A stretch of 64,000 nucleotides of DNA from Oegoconia quadripuncta (GCA_949316235.1 OX438751.1:8022413-8086412); one strand, 5' to 3'. Shown: positions 43,265 through 56,092, counted from the stretch's first letter. The notes: generated by a model from the letters alone, not told the origin. Program-made: numbers and translations.

Positions 43265-46200
43265 TTAATCAGCTTTTAAATGCTGCTGCTGTTCCCGGTG
43301 CATGTTGAGCTCTTTCAAGCGCTGTCTTAGCTGCGCCTTCTTCAAATTAGTCATTATTTGTGTTGACTGGTATAGCCACGACCCCTGAGAAAAAAAACAG
43401 TTAATAATTTTGGGGAGATGGGAATGATTTCAAATGGTGATACAAGAATTTATTTATATTATTTGATATATAGTATGTTAAAGCTTAGATCAAAAGAAAA
43501 TAATTACCTATTCATAAAAGATATGGGTTTTCATACAAAATAAGACTACACTTGGGCAGATTCTATCTAAGCGAAAATACTTGTTGGGGTTTCCGGGTCA
43601 GTACGCATCCACCTTCGACCTCATCTTCACTTAACATCAGGTGTAAATACCATTCAGTTGTGCATAAAAAAAACTTAAAAGCAAGCACTATTTATTTAGA
43701 ATGTTAATGATGAAATATCTACAATAATTTTTCATATTTACAAAAACAAAATAAATAGGTGTACATTCATAAATAAAAAATTGACCCAGATCTTGCTGTA
43801 CCAGAAAGTTGCCTAAGAGACTAAGTTCGTTTCCTCTTTGAACAGCGACACAGTCTCGGGGCGTAATAGAGACCAACCTTCCGGTAATTTGATACTTTGA
43901 CAAAGAAAGCGTAGTTTCCCACAATCAAAGTGATTTAAGTTTGTCTCCGTAAAGAAATTTATTTCTCAAAAGATGTTTGTATGTAAACTAATTCTTTAAT
44001 TAAAATTAGTCACTTTTAGAGGTTCGGAATTTACGGAAGAAATTCGAAGGTGTCCTTTTTAATGTCAATATATTTCAAGATTGTAATACCAAAAAATGTA
44101 TTAAAATAGTGTAAGCTGGATTATGGTTATATTATAATTTTATAAATTAGTTTATAATATTACAAACTGGCTACTATCTAGGTACTTGTTCAATAGCCAT
44201 TTAACTTACCACCATTATCATGCAGTTGAGCAGTATGGGAATAGAGAAGACAACTGATATGAACAGCCCTTTACTATCGAAATACTGTTGTCTTGAGAAT
44301 AGAGCCCAATTTCTGGCGGCAACCTCGTTTATGCTTTCCGAAAAGTATACTAGGAGCACTGAAAATAGTCAAATAATAATAGATTAAAGAATTAACCAAA
44401 TTATCTGATGTTAACTAAAATAATAGTCAAGATGGAAGCATCCTCATCATAAGGTAGCGGCCTGGCGAGTCCTTGGCGAGACGTCGTTCGTCAAGCAGGA
44501 TTTTGCGCTCGCCACGCAACGGCAAAGCCACTCATTTAAACCGTTTAACACGCTAAATGCCGCGACGCAGACGCAATTCAAAATCAATTCATCACCGGTG
44601 ACAGCGACGGCGGCGTTGAAAGGCTTAGGTTGCCACAGTTCACAAACTGGAAGCTTGACATCACAGCAAATCCATATATGTATAAGCGACGAACACGGAG
44701 TGGACAATGCAACGCCGAGCAAGGCGACTGTCGTTGGCTATGGAGCACATTCATGATTTTTTACAAGGTTCGTGCTCTGACTTGAAACCTCACTCCGAAT
44801 TTGTGTGTGTACTAGTAACTACACAAACTTAAACAAACCATTCATAATGCATGCTGTTTATGACGGGAAAACACCAATTCAATCATATCAGAGTGAGTGA
44901 GGTATGAAATCAAGACTCAGCTTCCAGTCTGCAGTGTTTTATTGCTCAGCTTAATTGTCTACACCTGTCTAGACATTCTTGATAATTACCAACTCAAAAA
45001 TCAAAATAGGCATTCAATTCATTTTAGATTGTCTTATCAGTTCATTAATATGAAGTTAATACATACATACAAATGATTAGAGGTTTTAACATGATTCAAG
45101 GTCAGGTAATATCTGATTACAGTGTCTGTTGTCATAAATAGTTCAATATGTTTCTATTTTAATATATTTACTTTAACTTGTATTAAACTATTATTTGACA
45201 AAGGTGATTATGGCATATCAATAATCTCATGACATGGTTTATATTTTATTTTGTTTTATTTCATTATGATTATTTTATTTTATTTCATTATTTGTTTTTA
45301 TTTTATTTTAGTTTTGTTTTATTTCATTACTCAAAAATAGTATGACGTTGACGTAACAATGGTTACATACTTATACTTAATTAATTTTGACATAGCTACA
45401 TATAATAATATGTAGATGCTAAATTTCTGTCTTATTTTGTTCATTTTGTGATTTAACAAATAATCTAGTAATGTAATGTATGTGTATAGTTATTGTTTTA
45501 TGTTTGACAATCACTTTTACTTTAAAAATCATAAATTTACGGAACTGTATATGTGACTTAATATTGTAAAAGTGAACTAAATAAATCTAATCTAATCTAA
45601 TCTATGTAGTTATTTATGCCACTTCGGCCCAACTACAAAATCTCTAAAATAACTTAATGTGTGATGGATGTAGCCAACTTAACAGGAAAAACAAATATCA
45701 AAAGTGAATCATATTGTCTACCTACAAATGAGAATACTTAATTTTGTTTATTTCACGGTTCGACGATATATTATGATTAGCTTGATTATAAAAAATCATT
45801 TTTTAATACTAATGTATTATAGCTATACTTTGCTATCATAATAACTGTAATAATTTTTGATATTTAAGAAGGGTAATTGTATGTCGAGTGTATGTAGATT
45901 TCTATGTTACTTCCTGTAGCCTCAACGGTTTGACCGTTTTCGAGGTGCAAGGTGTCGTTCGATTCGTTTTAATCGCTGAAGTGTCATAGGATACATTTTA
46001 TGGTAAAAAATCCAACATGGCGCCTGTAAAATACGAAAAATGCTGTCGGGTTTTTTGGTTTTTAAACTCATATTGTTATTGCCAATGTGATTTCATTACA
46101 AATTTCATTTCATTCATTACAAAAAGTATATTTTGTAAAATGTAAATTAGGTATTATATACGAAGACGTAGTCACGGCCAAAATACTTTTTCGAAGAATA

Positions 46201-48643
46201 ATTTACAACATTTCCATACTGTCACTCAGTATCGGTCACTTTTGCATGAGCAGTCAAACGTTACTTTACTTACCGTGGTAATGAGTTCTACTCCCGACAC
46301 CTAGGAACACCCACCTTTCCGACTAACATTACATACATCAAAATGTTTTTTTTATTCTACAACCTTAGGATCTTCAAGAGCAGAGTGAATAGGCATTTAC
46401 TGGGATCGCGTGCTTCATATTCGACCACATCGTTACTTTCCATCAGGTGAGATTGTGGTCAAACGCTAATCCGTCAATCATAAAAAATATATATATACTT
46501 CAGGGAGATCATCAGTGGGCATATTTTCTCACATGATGTAGGCGAATGAAGGTCACTGACATTGCTCAGCGGATTAGCAAGTAGAAGTGGCAGTGGGCTG
46601 GCCACATAGCACAAAGAACTGATGGCCGGTGGGGCTTTAGAGTTCTCAAGTGGAGACATGTTATGTCATGCAGGAATCCTAGGCGGATTTACTCTGATCA
46701 CAACTCTGATTTGTAATAATGACTGATTGATGAATAAAATTATGATTGCGGTATTTGTATTATCTATCATCCATCAATATTCATGGTCACGAAAATTATA
46801 CAGATTGAATTATAAAATTTATACTCACACAGTGTTATAAAAAGTATAACCTGAAAGTTGCCATAGTTCCTTGTTGAGAAGCATGTGAATGTGACAAGGA
46901 TATGGAATGATAACAGACCTATCAGCCAGGGGTCACGCCATTCAATCTGAAACAAAACAATTGCAGGGATTGTGTGCAATGTCCTCAAATATCTAACTAA
47001 TATTATAAATGCGAAAGTTTGGATGTTTGTTTGTTTGTTTGTTTGTTGCTCAATCACGGCGAAATGGATGAACGGATTTGGATGAAATTTTTTAAGTGGG
47101 CCTGGATGGCCAAATCCTAAACTATGAGGAATAGCGAAAAGTACTCGAAGGAGCCTTGGGCCCGATTTTGATGAAAACCATAATTGGATTTTTGAAAAAT
47201 TAATATTCCTAGCCAGGAATCGCACCCGTTGACCCTTATTATTTCACCATTCAATAGTGTCGGTAATGAGGAACGAATTCTGGGAAGTAATGACATATGG
47301 CAAACTTAAAGAGAGTTCTAATTTCAAATATTTATTTTTTCAGCCCAGACATTTGTTGAAAAAATGTATAAGAAATAGGGGATGGCAAATTTAAGGTTTG
47401 CCTCACACAACCGAAATCCATGCTTTGCCACATTATACAGGTACTAGCTAACCCACATTTAAAGTAAATAATTTGTCTGTATAAATTTTCAATATACTAA
47501 AACCTATAACTTTGCCGATTAATAAGTTGGCGAAATCAATACATTATCAAGGAATCAAACTTATCAATGCATAAATCAATCATACTTAAGTTACTAGAAT
47601 GCTAAAAATAAAAACTTTGTTTAATTAATAGCATCAAAACTAAAATCAAATCAAAAATAAAAAAATACATCAGTGTTTAAACTTAATATAAATACATTGA
47701 TTTACTTTTAACAATAACATTAGTCCCAACATCAAAATATATTTTTTCATATATTTTGATGTTCTAGTTCGAGGGAATTTTTAAAGATTACAGTTGTTTT
47801 ATCAGTAAAATGGTTTTATTTATTGTAATTTAAAGGCCAAATTATTTCTTCTTGTAAAACTGCACAAGAACTAGTGTCACTTAGGAAACTACGCTTTACT
47901 CTTGTAGGATAATGCATAGATGATGTCATTTGATCCTACTTGCAAGGTTTGCTGAAAAACGAAATATATTATAAGAAAGCATTTCTATGTTCGGGACTAG
48001 CGCAAAATAAACAGCATTGAGAGAAAAGGCATCTCCTGAATAGCAGCAATGTTTAAGAAACTGCTGAACAAACTACGACTGGGCGACCGCAGTTATAAAA
48101 TTGGTTTACAAAAAGAGCGGAATGGAAGAGTCCTCATTTCAGTCCTTCATTGATGTTTGTCTCTAGTAGTGCATCAATTTGGTTGGGTACTTTATTTGTC
48201 ACTCATTAAAAAATGCCTTACATATTTACCATGGTGTTATACATATACTTAATTAGGAATTACTGAATAGAGTTCTAAATTACACCCCAATAACAATTAT
48301 ATTCATATATTTATTCAGCTTCATTACATACCTACTGCAAATGGATTTTCGTAGTGACAGTGAACTGTTGGAACAGATAAAGTACCTACCTATTTTTGCT
48401 TTCGATTTCATGAATATCAATAAGTGTCAGGGTCAGTGCGGCATAAAAATACATGCCGAACTTTGCTCAATAAACTGTAAATAGCAACTGCAGCAAGCGA
48501 TCGCCTACTCCTAGCACTGTTATAGTTGAAAATTGGCAATTGATATATGAAAATGATGTAAATACATAATTAAATTAAATACTTACGCTGCGGATATACG
48601 AAATAAAGTCCGAAATTTCGTTCACTTCGATAAAACCTTCCAT
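43265..48643 (-). CDS. TMEM18: Transmembrane protein 18 (TMEM18)
   Basis: Small multi-pass protein of the nuclear membrane in mammals, linked to body weight; its molecular function is not settled. Minus-strand exons: 48643-48587, 46946-46829, 44358-44210, 43384-43265. Sites are GT/AG (gtaagt, gtgagt, gtaagt donors), the frame is kept, and the total is 444 nt, 147 aa (human about 140). The N terminus [13 protein letters not shown] leads into [15 protein letters not shown], the family signature, then a membrane segment, [34 protein letters not shown], a third membrane segment [11 protein letters not shown], and a basic Lys/Arg/Gln-rich tail ([14 protein letters not shown]). The start is the first ATG of the short first exon. 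It is divergent from GLG1. Confidence 0.94.
43600..43672 (-). repeat. Repeat fragment in TMEM18 intron 3
   Basis: CACCTTCGACCTCATCTTCA, CTTAACATCAGGTGT is the reverse complement of the repeat at 13245-13340; it ends in a poly-A run on the plus strand. Confidence 0.6.
44450..44760. other. GC-rich block in TMEM18 intron 2
   Basis: A sharply bounded segment with CpG-rich strings (GGCGAGACGTCGTTCG, GCCGCGACGCAGACGC, GACGGCGGCGTTG) in otherwise AT-rich DNA. The minus-strand 91-codon frame has no recognisable domain. It could be a transposon fragment or a regulatory island. Confidence 0.4.
46350..46690 (+). pseudogene. Two decayed LINE fragments in TMEM18 intron 2
   Basis: 46350-46485 is a LINE 3' end matching 23805-23975 and 35700-35815. 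46540-46680 reads, in one frame, DIAQRISK then [17 protein letters not shown], the conserved C-terminal motif of a LINE polymerase; stops occur on either side. Confidence 0.65.
46985..47100 (+). repeat. Interspersed repeat family H fragment in TMEM18 intron 1
   Basis: ACTAATATTATAAATGCGAA, four GTTT units, CTCAATCACGGCGAAATGGA, ATGAACGGATTTGGATGAAA. It is the 5' part of the repeat at 11645-11853. Confidence 0.6.
47728..47763. repeat. Perfect 15-bp inverted repeat
   Basis: AACATCAAAATATAT, a 6-nt loop TTTTTC, then ATATATTTTGATGTT. It lies in TMEM18 intron 1 (minus strand); no function is evident. Confidence 0.7.
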
Positions 48644-49817
48644 ATCTTTAGCGTGAGCAATACAAAAAAAATAGTAATAATCACAAGAGTCGCGTCGTTT
48701 TCGTTTTAAAAACAGAAAATAACAATGTTTTTTACAGAATTATTTGAGATAGAGTCCAATCAATCTCTCCTGTCCTATTAATTAAAAAAAAACAGTCTGT
48801 CAGTCTTGTTGCCAGGTCATAAAATTATTTTACTCTTTACATTTTCCCTGGACGGACGATTCTTGATTCTTTTTGTTACAAAAAACACCACAGCACAGTA
48901 AATATGCAAAATTGTTTTGATTGTTTGCTGCTCATTTAGGAGTATGCTAAAAACTAGCATGCAAATTGCCAGCAAATGTAAACAGTTCAAGAGCATGCTC
49001 ATTTGTTTACTTATAAGCATGCTTATGCCGATCTGTACCTGGCTGTTAAGGTAAAAAATTAAAGGGGGCTGTAATTGGCTGCTAGCATTGTTTTTTTTGA
49101 ATGTCGTATATCGTACTACCGATACGTCTCTCCATCGACAGAATATCTACCAAAAACATTAATTATATTAATGTGATACTGATAATACATTGAATTAAGC
49201 ATGCTTTTATGCTGAGCGAACACCCTAGACGCTCCATATTTACACGTCGGTAACATGCAAGCGCGCTTCGAATGTTTGTGTAGTATACACCCAAGCTCGA
49301 CCGATTAGAAAGAGAAAAGTATTGTCATATTTTATTTTGTAGTAGTCCGTCTTTTTTTTCGGAACATTTGCAGTTTTGACTTCAACCCTTTGGCCAGAGT
49401 GAGTCGTCCAGTCGTCAATGAAAGAGAAGATGAAGAGTTGATAAAAAATAAATAAACGTGGAGTAGGTGTAACCATTTTTATTTAGATACTTTGAATTTT
49501 TCCGCTTATTTCCACTGAATTCTTATTAGCTAATTGGCAACACTGGCTGTCAGTCAGTTTTAACATTTGTGTGCGCGAATAAAATGTTGTTTATTATGTT
49601 GTCTTAGCCAATCTATGAATTCTTCATGTCGTCAAAGAGATTTTTTTTGTGTAAAATTCGATTAACATAGGGTGTAGTGCAATTTTCCGAAATCTACGAT
49701 ATATTATCGTGATTAATACATAAATATAACAATCATCTTCACACCGACATGAAAAACAATGCCTGAACTCTGGTATATCGTGTATTGATTAGGTAGGCCG
49801 GTAAGTAATAACAAAAA
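48644..49817. promoter_or_regulatory. Divergent promoter region between TMEM18 and GLG1
   Basis: 1174 bp separate the two start codons and no coding sequence is seen. It must hold both promoters. GCATGC occurs at 48957, 48993, 49017 and 49199; the third lies in the 14-bp palindrome ATAAGCATGCTTAT (49013-49026). Start-site elements such as TATA or Inr cannot be assigned reliably. Confidence 0.55.
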
Positions 49818-52800
49818 ATGCTAACAAATGCAATATTGTTGGAAGTGTTATGGATCGCAGTTGTTTATGTATTAAACAATGTCAAAGGTGCACAAATAAT
49901 ATCTAGTGATTTGATAAACTCTCCAAAAGGGAGGTTCTCTTTGGATGTCAGTGGATGTGGTCCTCTTGAAAAGCAATGCTCACATTTATATGATGGGCTC
50001 GCGCTTCTTTCTTGTGCATTAAACGCCAGTCACAACAATAAAACGCAAGTATTAATTGGTTGTCAGCATAAAATATGGACTTATCAAGCTGAACTGCTGG
50101 ATAATGTTTTCCTTGACTTTAAACTAAGAGACTCGTGTCTGGACGATCCTGTAATATTGGATTGTATAAGGCCACTAGAAAATAGCATAGACTGTATATT
50201 GAAAAAGAAGCCTAGTGCAAAAAATAAGAGTTGTTGGAGAATGATTAATAAAATTGAAACCTTAATCTTCAATGATTGGCAAATCACCCGTAATTTCTTA
50301 AAGAATTGTTTTGATGACATTCAAGTTCATACCTGTGGAAGAATTCCCCCAGATTCAAGAAGTTTGTCACAAACACAAACACTTAAATGTCTACAGAGCA
50401 AAGAACAAATCCTTAGGCCTGAATGTCTATCAGAAATGACTGTTCTAAATGAAATGAAATACTCAAGTCTTCAGTTAGACAAAATTATATTTGCTGCTTG
50501 TAATGCAGATCAGAAGAACTTTTGTCCTGATGAAGTGCCAGGGTCTTGGTTGATGTACAAGTGTCTTGTGAGGCACAAGTATGAGAATGGTTGGTGAAAA
50601 TATTTTATCATTTATTATTTCATGTCATATATGATAGCAAATTTATATTATATGTATAAATAAAATACCTATCTACTTATATATTTTTGATTTCTTTTAG
50701 GTATGACAAAAAGATGTCAAGATCAATTATTTTATGATCAGAGAAGTATGGTCATGAATTACAGAATGAGCAGAGGATTAGTGAAGTCTTGTAAAGAAGA
50801 CATAAGGAAATATCACTGTCGAAAAGGAGTAGTGGATGATAAAGATGTGAGACTTGCACAAATCTTACTTTGTCTGGAGAACATATCACGAAATGATAGT
50901 ACAAAACTTTCTCCCGAATGCACTGCTGAAATGACTGACCACAGAAAAATGTTAATGGATGATTATAGGCTATCACCAGAACTAATGCAGAATTGTGCTG
51001 ATGACATTACAACTTTATGTAAAGGTATAGAGACAGGTGGGAAGACCATACACTGTCTGATGGAACATGCAAGACCTAAAAAACGTAAAGAGAAGCGAAT
51101 AAGTATGATGTGTCAGAGATCTTTGGAAATTTTAATACAGGAGGCAGATCCTGGTGAAGACTGGAGAGTGGACCCACTTTTACGTAAGGCATGTAAATCT
51201 GTAGTCGACAGAGCATGTAGAGAGATCAATGGTGGCAATGGTAGAGTAATGTCATGTCTAATGGAGAAGCTAGGTACTGTTCTCATGACCAGTGATTGTG
51301 AGTCAGCTTTATTGCAAATACAGTACTTTATATCCAGAGATTTCAAACTTGATCCCCAATTGTATAAAGCTTGCAAATATGATGCTGTTACTCAGTGTAA
51401 AGCAAAGCTTCAGTGGGCTGATGCCAATGAGCATCAATCAGAAAAAGATCCATTGATACTGCCATGTTTATTTAACTATGCTTACAATCCTGACCTAAGA
51501 GACAAGCTGAAGCCAGCTTGTGAGCACCAAGTACGAAGGGTAATGAGACAGAGGGCTGTAAGTGTTGATTTACTACCAGGAATAGAAGATGTTTGTATGG
51601 ATGATTTAGTTAATCTATGCTTTGAAAATACAGGTAAAGGGGAAGAAATATCATGCTTACAAAGTAAAATAAAAGATTTGGCACCTAAGTGTAGAGAGGT
51701 GGTTACTAATTTCACTGAAACACAAAGTGGTCACATAGAGCTGAACACTGTAGTAAATATAAATTGCAGAATCCCAATCGACAAGTTTTGTTCTTCTGAA
51801 CTTAAAAGTATGAAAGATGAAGACGATGTTATGGAATGTTTAATTCTTCATAAAAACAACCCAGAAATAAAGGCTAATTCGAAGTGTCATGCGGCTATTG
51901 AGCATGAACAACTGATCTCATTAAAAAATTACAGATTTACAAGGAAATTTAAAAATGCTTGTAAATCATATGTGGTTAGGTTTTGTCCAAAAGCCCAGAC
52001 TAAAAGTCAAGTTGTGATATGCTTGAGTGAAATTGTCAGAAATGATACTATAAACAAAAGAAAACCCACAATATATAAAGATTGTCGTCATCAATTAAGA
52101 AGCCAACTGTTTCAACAGAAGGAAAATATAGATTTCGATCCGGAACTTAAAGATGCCTGTAAGCTGGACTTGATGACCTTTTGTCCAAAAGTACCACATG
52201 GAGAATCAGCTGCCTTAGAGTGCTTACAAACAGCCTCAGGGAAACTCAGCGATGGCTGCAGAAGGGCAATTTTTATTGTAAGAAAGCAAGAATTTACTGA
52301 CAGTGCCATTGACTATCACTTGATAACAAGTTGCAATGACATGATAGACCTATACTGTCACAATACTGAACCAGCAAAAATATTAGACTGTTTGAAGGTA
52401 AATATCAATAACATGTGTTTTATGAAGTGAAAACACATAGCATCAAGAAAATATTAGCAGTCATCCTGGTCAAAATAATCCTAGCATCTAAGAAAATGAA
52501 CCGTAACTTATGTCCTATAAAGTTAATTTTACCTTGGTACTGCATGTCAACATAAAAGAAATCAAAATGGATTATATCGCAATATAAATAAGGTAAATAC
52601 ATACCCACAAAATCATATTTGAACATTTCATTTCAGATTCATCACCAAGAACTTGATTTTGATGATAATTGTAAAGTTGTCATTGTGAACAGGATGATTG
52701 AGCAAAACACTGATTACCGTTTAAATAATAAATTGCAAAGTTCTTGCAAGGATGATATTATAAGGTTTTGTTCAGAAATTATTGGTAAGTGATTTTATAA

Positions 52801-55800
52801 CAAATAATCGAAAGCATTAAAAAAGTGGCATTGCACCCCATTATTCAAGTTAAAATCTACTTTGTTCTTCCTTACTAGAATATCTATTTGGGTATAAGTG
52901 TACATTATCATACTTCTTGGCTACAGCTAGCGAGCCCCAAGATATTGAGCTGCAAGGTCGGGTATTGTACTGCCTAAAGGAGAAGTTTAGGCAATCTAAA
53001 CTTGCAACATCTTGTGAAAATGAATTGGCAAATGTATTGAAAGAAGAAGCCTTAAACTATCGACTGGATCCTTTACTTGGGAAATTATGCAAAGCTGAAA
53101 TACAGATAATTTGTGCAGTACCAAATGATTCAATTACAAATTCAGATGGACAGGTAATTATTATTTTTCCTAGGTTTTAAAGTAACTTTGCTTTGAGTTA
53201 AAGAAGTGTTTGATAATCTTTTTATTTACATAAAGGTTGAAGAATGTCTCAAAAATGCACTTTTGAATCATAAAATTATATCGGATGAATGTGCACGTGA
53301 AGTTGTGCATATAATAGAAGAAACTAAGGTCGATATCGATGCAGATCCACTGTTAGAAAGAGCTTGTACTGTAGATTTGCTGAAGTACTGCAAAGATTTG
53401 GAACATGGGGCTAGTAGACGTAAGTATATTATCTTATTCTTAGTGACGCTATTGCAAAAACTATAAATTCTTGAGGATCAGAATGCGGCCACGCGCTACT
53501 ATTATATTATCTAATATACAGGATGGAAATGAAAAGAGTATAAATACCTAATGCGTTACTGTGAATGTCCGAACTTGGAACATGTTATAAGGAACCTGAT
53601 ATGTAATGAAGAACGTCATGGTAAACATTAAAATCACTGGCATAGGACTGACATTTTTCAATGTTTTTTTTCGGACATGCAGCAGTGAATAAATGTACCA
53701 ATTCGCTAATGACCATGAATGAATACCTACTACATACTATGCTTGTTCATAGTCAAAAAAGTTTAAGAACAATACTTTGTGATTGATTATTAAACAATTT
53801 CATCATGTTTACGACTTTATTGTAATTTTAATTACACCCACCCAAAAAAATATTTTAACAATAAACAGATGTTTGTACAGCTGGCTAGTGTCAAGTTGTA
53901 ACATTTAATCATCATTTCAGTTTTACAAGAATTAACTCTTGTTGTTGTGTAAGTTCATTCACTGTTTATGACATGACTGGGAGAAAATCAGTCGATCACC
54001 AGCAATCTAGAAAGAAATTTTATGAGATTTTACTCCTTAATTTCTCATTATATATACAATATAATAATGAACAAAAAAAACTGAAAATATACCAGTATAC
54101 ATTTCAGGGTTCTGTAAAAATAACCCAGCAAAGCAAGCATTTCAACTAATGCGCAAGAGTCATTTTATGTAGAATAGATTTTAAAAATAAAATCTTTGTA
54201 TAAAACTTATACATATTAATAATTGTGATACCATTTGGGTAGCATGCAAACGTGCGAAAAACTGTGGTTCGAAAGATCGTAGTTACGATACTTTTTTTTA
54301 AATTCAGTTAAGAACTCCACAATTTTTGGATAGTTTAGGTAGTTGCAGAGATTGCGTGAATACAGTTTTCGTTTCCACCCTCTATGTATAGTCCGGGTCC
54401 TATTGCGATGAACCCTGCAGATTGTGACCAAAGCATGAAACTTGGTACGGTTGTAGCCCAGGTCAAATTGAGCAGATTAAGCAGTCTTCCAGCCCCAGTC
54501 TTCAGGACTTGGTAAATTTTGATCCGAAAAGGACCGACAGTTGGAGCACATTCCACCAACTGCAGATGCTCTCCACCAGCATTTGAAAAGGGCTGTATAT
54601 CAAGGAGTGTTTGTGTGGGGGCAAACGGTAGCTCATCAAAATTTACCAAGTCCTGAAGACTGGGGCTGGAAGACTGTTGACAGTATCTGGGTGCCATACT
54701 GGACAACTGCACCTATTGCTGCGCGTGCTTGTTTAGAGCTTGTACACTGCAAATGCAAACAGGAGTGCAGTAATAGATGCAGTTGTAAAAAAACAAGGGC
54801 TGAATTGCACTGAACTGTGTTTGTGCAGTGGCAGACATAGGCAATAAAGATACATGTATGAATATGTGTGTTTCTGTTATTTAGTACTGCTGTTGTATAA
54901 TGTTTTAAGTATTTCTACTGTAATATTATAATCTATACAATGATAATTAATATTATGATTATTTATCATATATAAAAATATTTTAAAATCAATTTAAAAT
55001 TAACCAGAACAGGATACAATTTTAAACCATTTAGTGTGTCGCTATATATATATAAATTATATATTTTTACAAACTAGAGTAGTTATATTATAAATCAGTA
55101 TTTTTTGTTTGTATGATAACTTACCAATTTTATAGTTACGCTTATTCAAACAGAAATATAATACTTCCAACTTTCACGTTTCCTTCAAAAAAAAATTTTT
55201 TTTGTAGGGAGAGGTATTACGAAAACTTCAAATATGAATTCCTCATCCCCAATTTATACGAAAATGACACCAAACACGGTCTCGTATGTAGTCTCGAGGC
55301 GTCAGAATTTTTTGTTTGCGGAGCGGCGTGAGCGGTCTGCAACCACCCCCCCCCTCCCCCACCCGTGGCCGGATCTGGTGGGGCCAGGGCTTAATCTGCT
55401 CAATTTGACCTGGGCTACAACCGTACCAAGTTTCATGCTTCGGTCACAATCTGCAGGGTCTCCATACAATAGCTTGCAATAGGACCCGGACTACTACATG
55501 TATACAATTTTAAATGCTAAGTATGAAGCACACTACAGTGTGAAAGGTATTCTGTTGTTTTAGGTTTAAATTGTCTGAGAATAATTTTAGATGATAGTAA
55601 TAGAAAACTAGAACCAAAATGCGAAAAGGAACTATCAAATAGATTGGAAATGTACAGATATGTGGCTGCCGTAAGTATTAACATATAGTATACAATAAGG
55701 AGTGTTCTAATTGAAAACATTTGATTGCATGTATTTAGCAAAGAAGCTTTGCTTAGTGTGTAAATTGGTACTCATTATTTGCAATGTTGGGCCAATATAC

Positions 55801-56053
55801 TCAAAAATATGTTTTTGATAAAGGTGCTCCTTAATATTTTTTCTTTACAGTGGTGAATTAATCATTAATGCTGTTAAATTAATTTCAGGTCAATGTGATA
55901 GAAAATTTAGGTGATATGTATACTGGAATATCATCATCACCATCTAAGAAATACTTCTTAGTCATAGGAATTTCTATTGTAGGATTAATTTTTATATTTG
56001 GTCTTTACTGTGGTCGCTTGACAAAGAGGGCTATGTATGTTAAACGCAAATAG
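49818..56053 (+). CDS. GLG1: Golgi apparatus protein 1 (GLG1/ESL-1/CFR)
   Basis: Type I membrane sialoglycoprotein of the Golgi; in vertebrates it binds FGFs, E-selectin and TGF-beta precursor. Exons: 49818-50589, 50701-52397, 52637-52784, 52927-53153, 53236-53419, 55564-55670, 55889-56053. The frame is kept throughout; 3300 nt, 1099 aa (human about 1180). Signal peptide at 1-25 (hydrophobic LLEVLWIAVVYVL). The luminal part is a chain of about 15 Cys-rich GLG1 repeats of about 60 residues, with patterns such as DPLLRKAC, CKEDI, CL and DYRL. The last exon carries SSPSKKYF, a single membrane helix (LVIGISIVGLIFIFGLY) and a short basic tail CGRLTKRAMYVKRK, the usual cytosolic end of the family. 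Exon 1 uses a weak donor (G|gttggt), chosen by frame and family alignment. An AATAAA lies at 56087. A 2.1-kb intron 5 hosts a transposon. Confidence 0.96.
54390..55492. mobile_element. DNA-transposon-like element with about 100-bp terminal inverted repeats, in GLG1 intron 5
   Basis: Left arm 54390-54482 starts AGTCCGGGTCCTATTGC and includes CTTGGTACGGTTGTAGCCCA and AATTGAGCAGATTAAGC. The right arm 55389-55492 is its reverse complement except for a 12-bp insertion and very few mismatches. The near identity of the arms suggests recent activity or conversion. The interior carries a cysteine-rich ORF fragment (54541-54813) and a C-rich tract at about 55345-55365. The superfamily is not recognised; no transposase core is seen, so it is probably a deletion derivative. 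Confidence 0.8.
54535..54843 (+). pseudogene. Transposon ORF fragment with CXC-like cysteine cluster
   Basis: The frame is open for about 100 codons after a TGA just upstream: EHIPPTADALHQHLKRAVYQ, then LPSPEDWGW, WVPYWTTAPIAARACLELVH, and a cysteine cluster CKCKQECSNRCSCKKTRAEL continuing CTELCLCSG. The cluster resembles a CXC/Tesmin-like zinc-binding motif. I recall this module near the C terminus of uncharacterised transposon-like proteins in several animals; that is recall, not a search. No ATG starts the frame (the listed start is TTG), so it is a C-terminal remnant. Confidence 0.55.
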
Positions 56054-56086
56054 ATACTTTAATTATCTTTATAATAAGAGCAAATT

Positions 56087-56092
56087 AATAAA
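56087..56092 (+). terminator. GLG1 polyadenylation signal
   Basis: AATAAA 34 bp after the GLG1 stop codon, in AT-rich sequence. The PRIM2 stop is about 235 bp further on the other strand, so the two 3' ends converge closely. Confidence 0.7.

Noticed and set aside
46767..47225. 152-codon minus ORF taken as one protein
   Set aside because: Only 46829-46946 is coding (TMEM18 exon 2); the upstream part reads through intron and a family H repeat.
51113..51715. Minus-strand ORFs inside GLG1
   Set aside because: Antisense shadows of a confirmed coding exon.
55234..55482. Plus ORF across the right inverted repeat of the GLG1-intron element
   Set aside because: It is a reading of the terminal inverted repeat and a C-rich tract; no independent coding signal.
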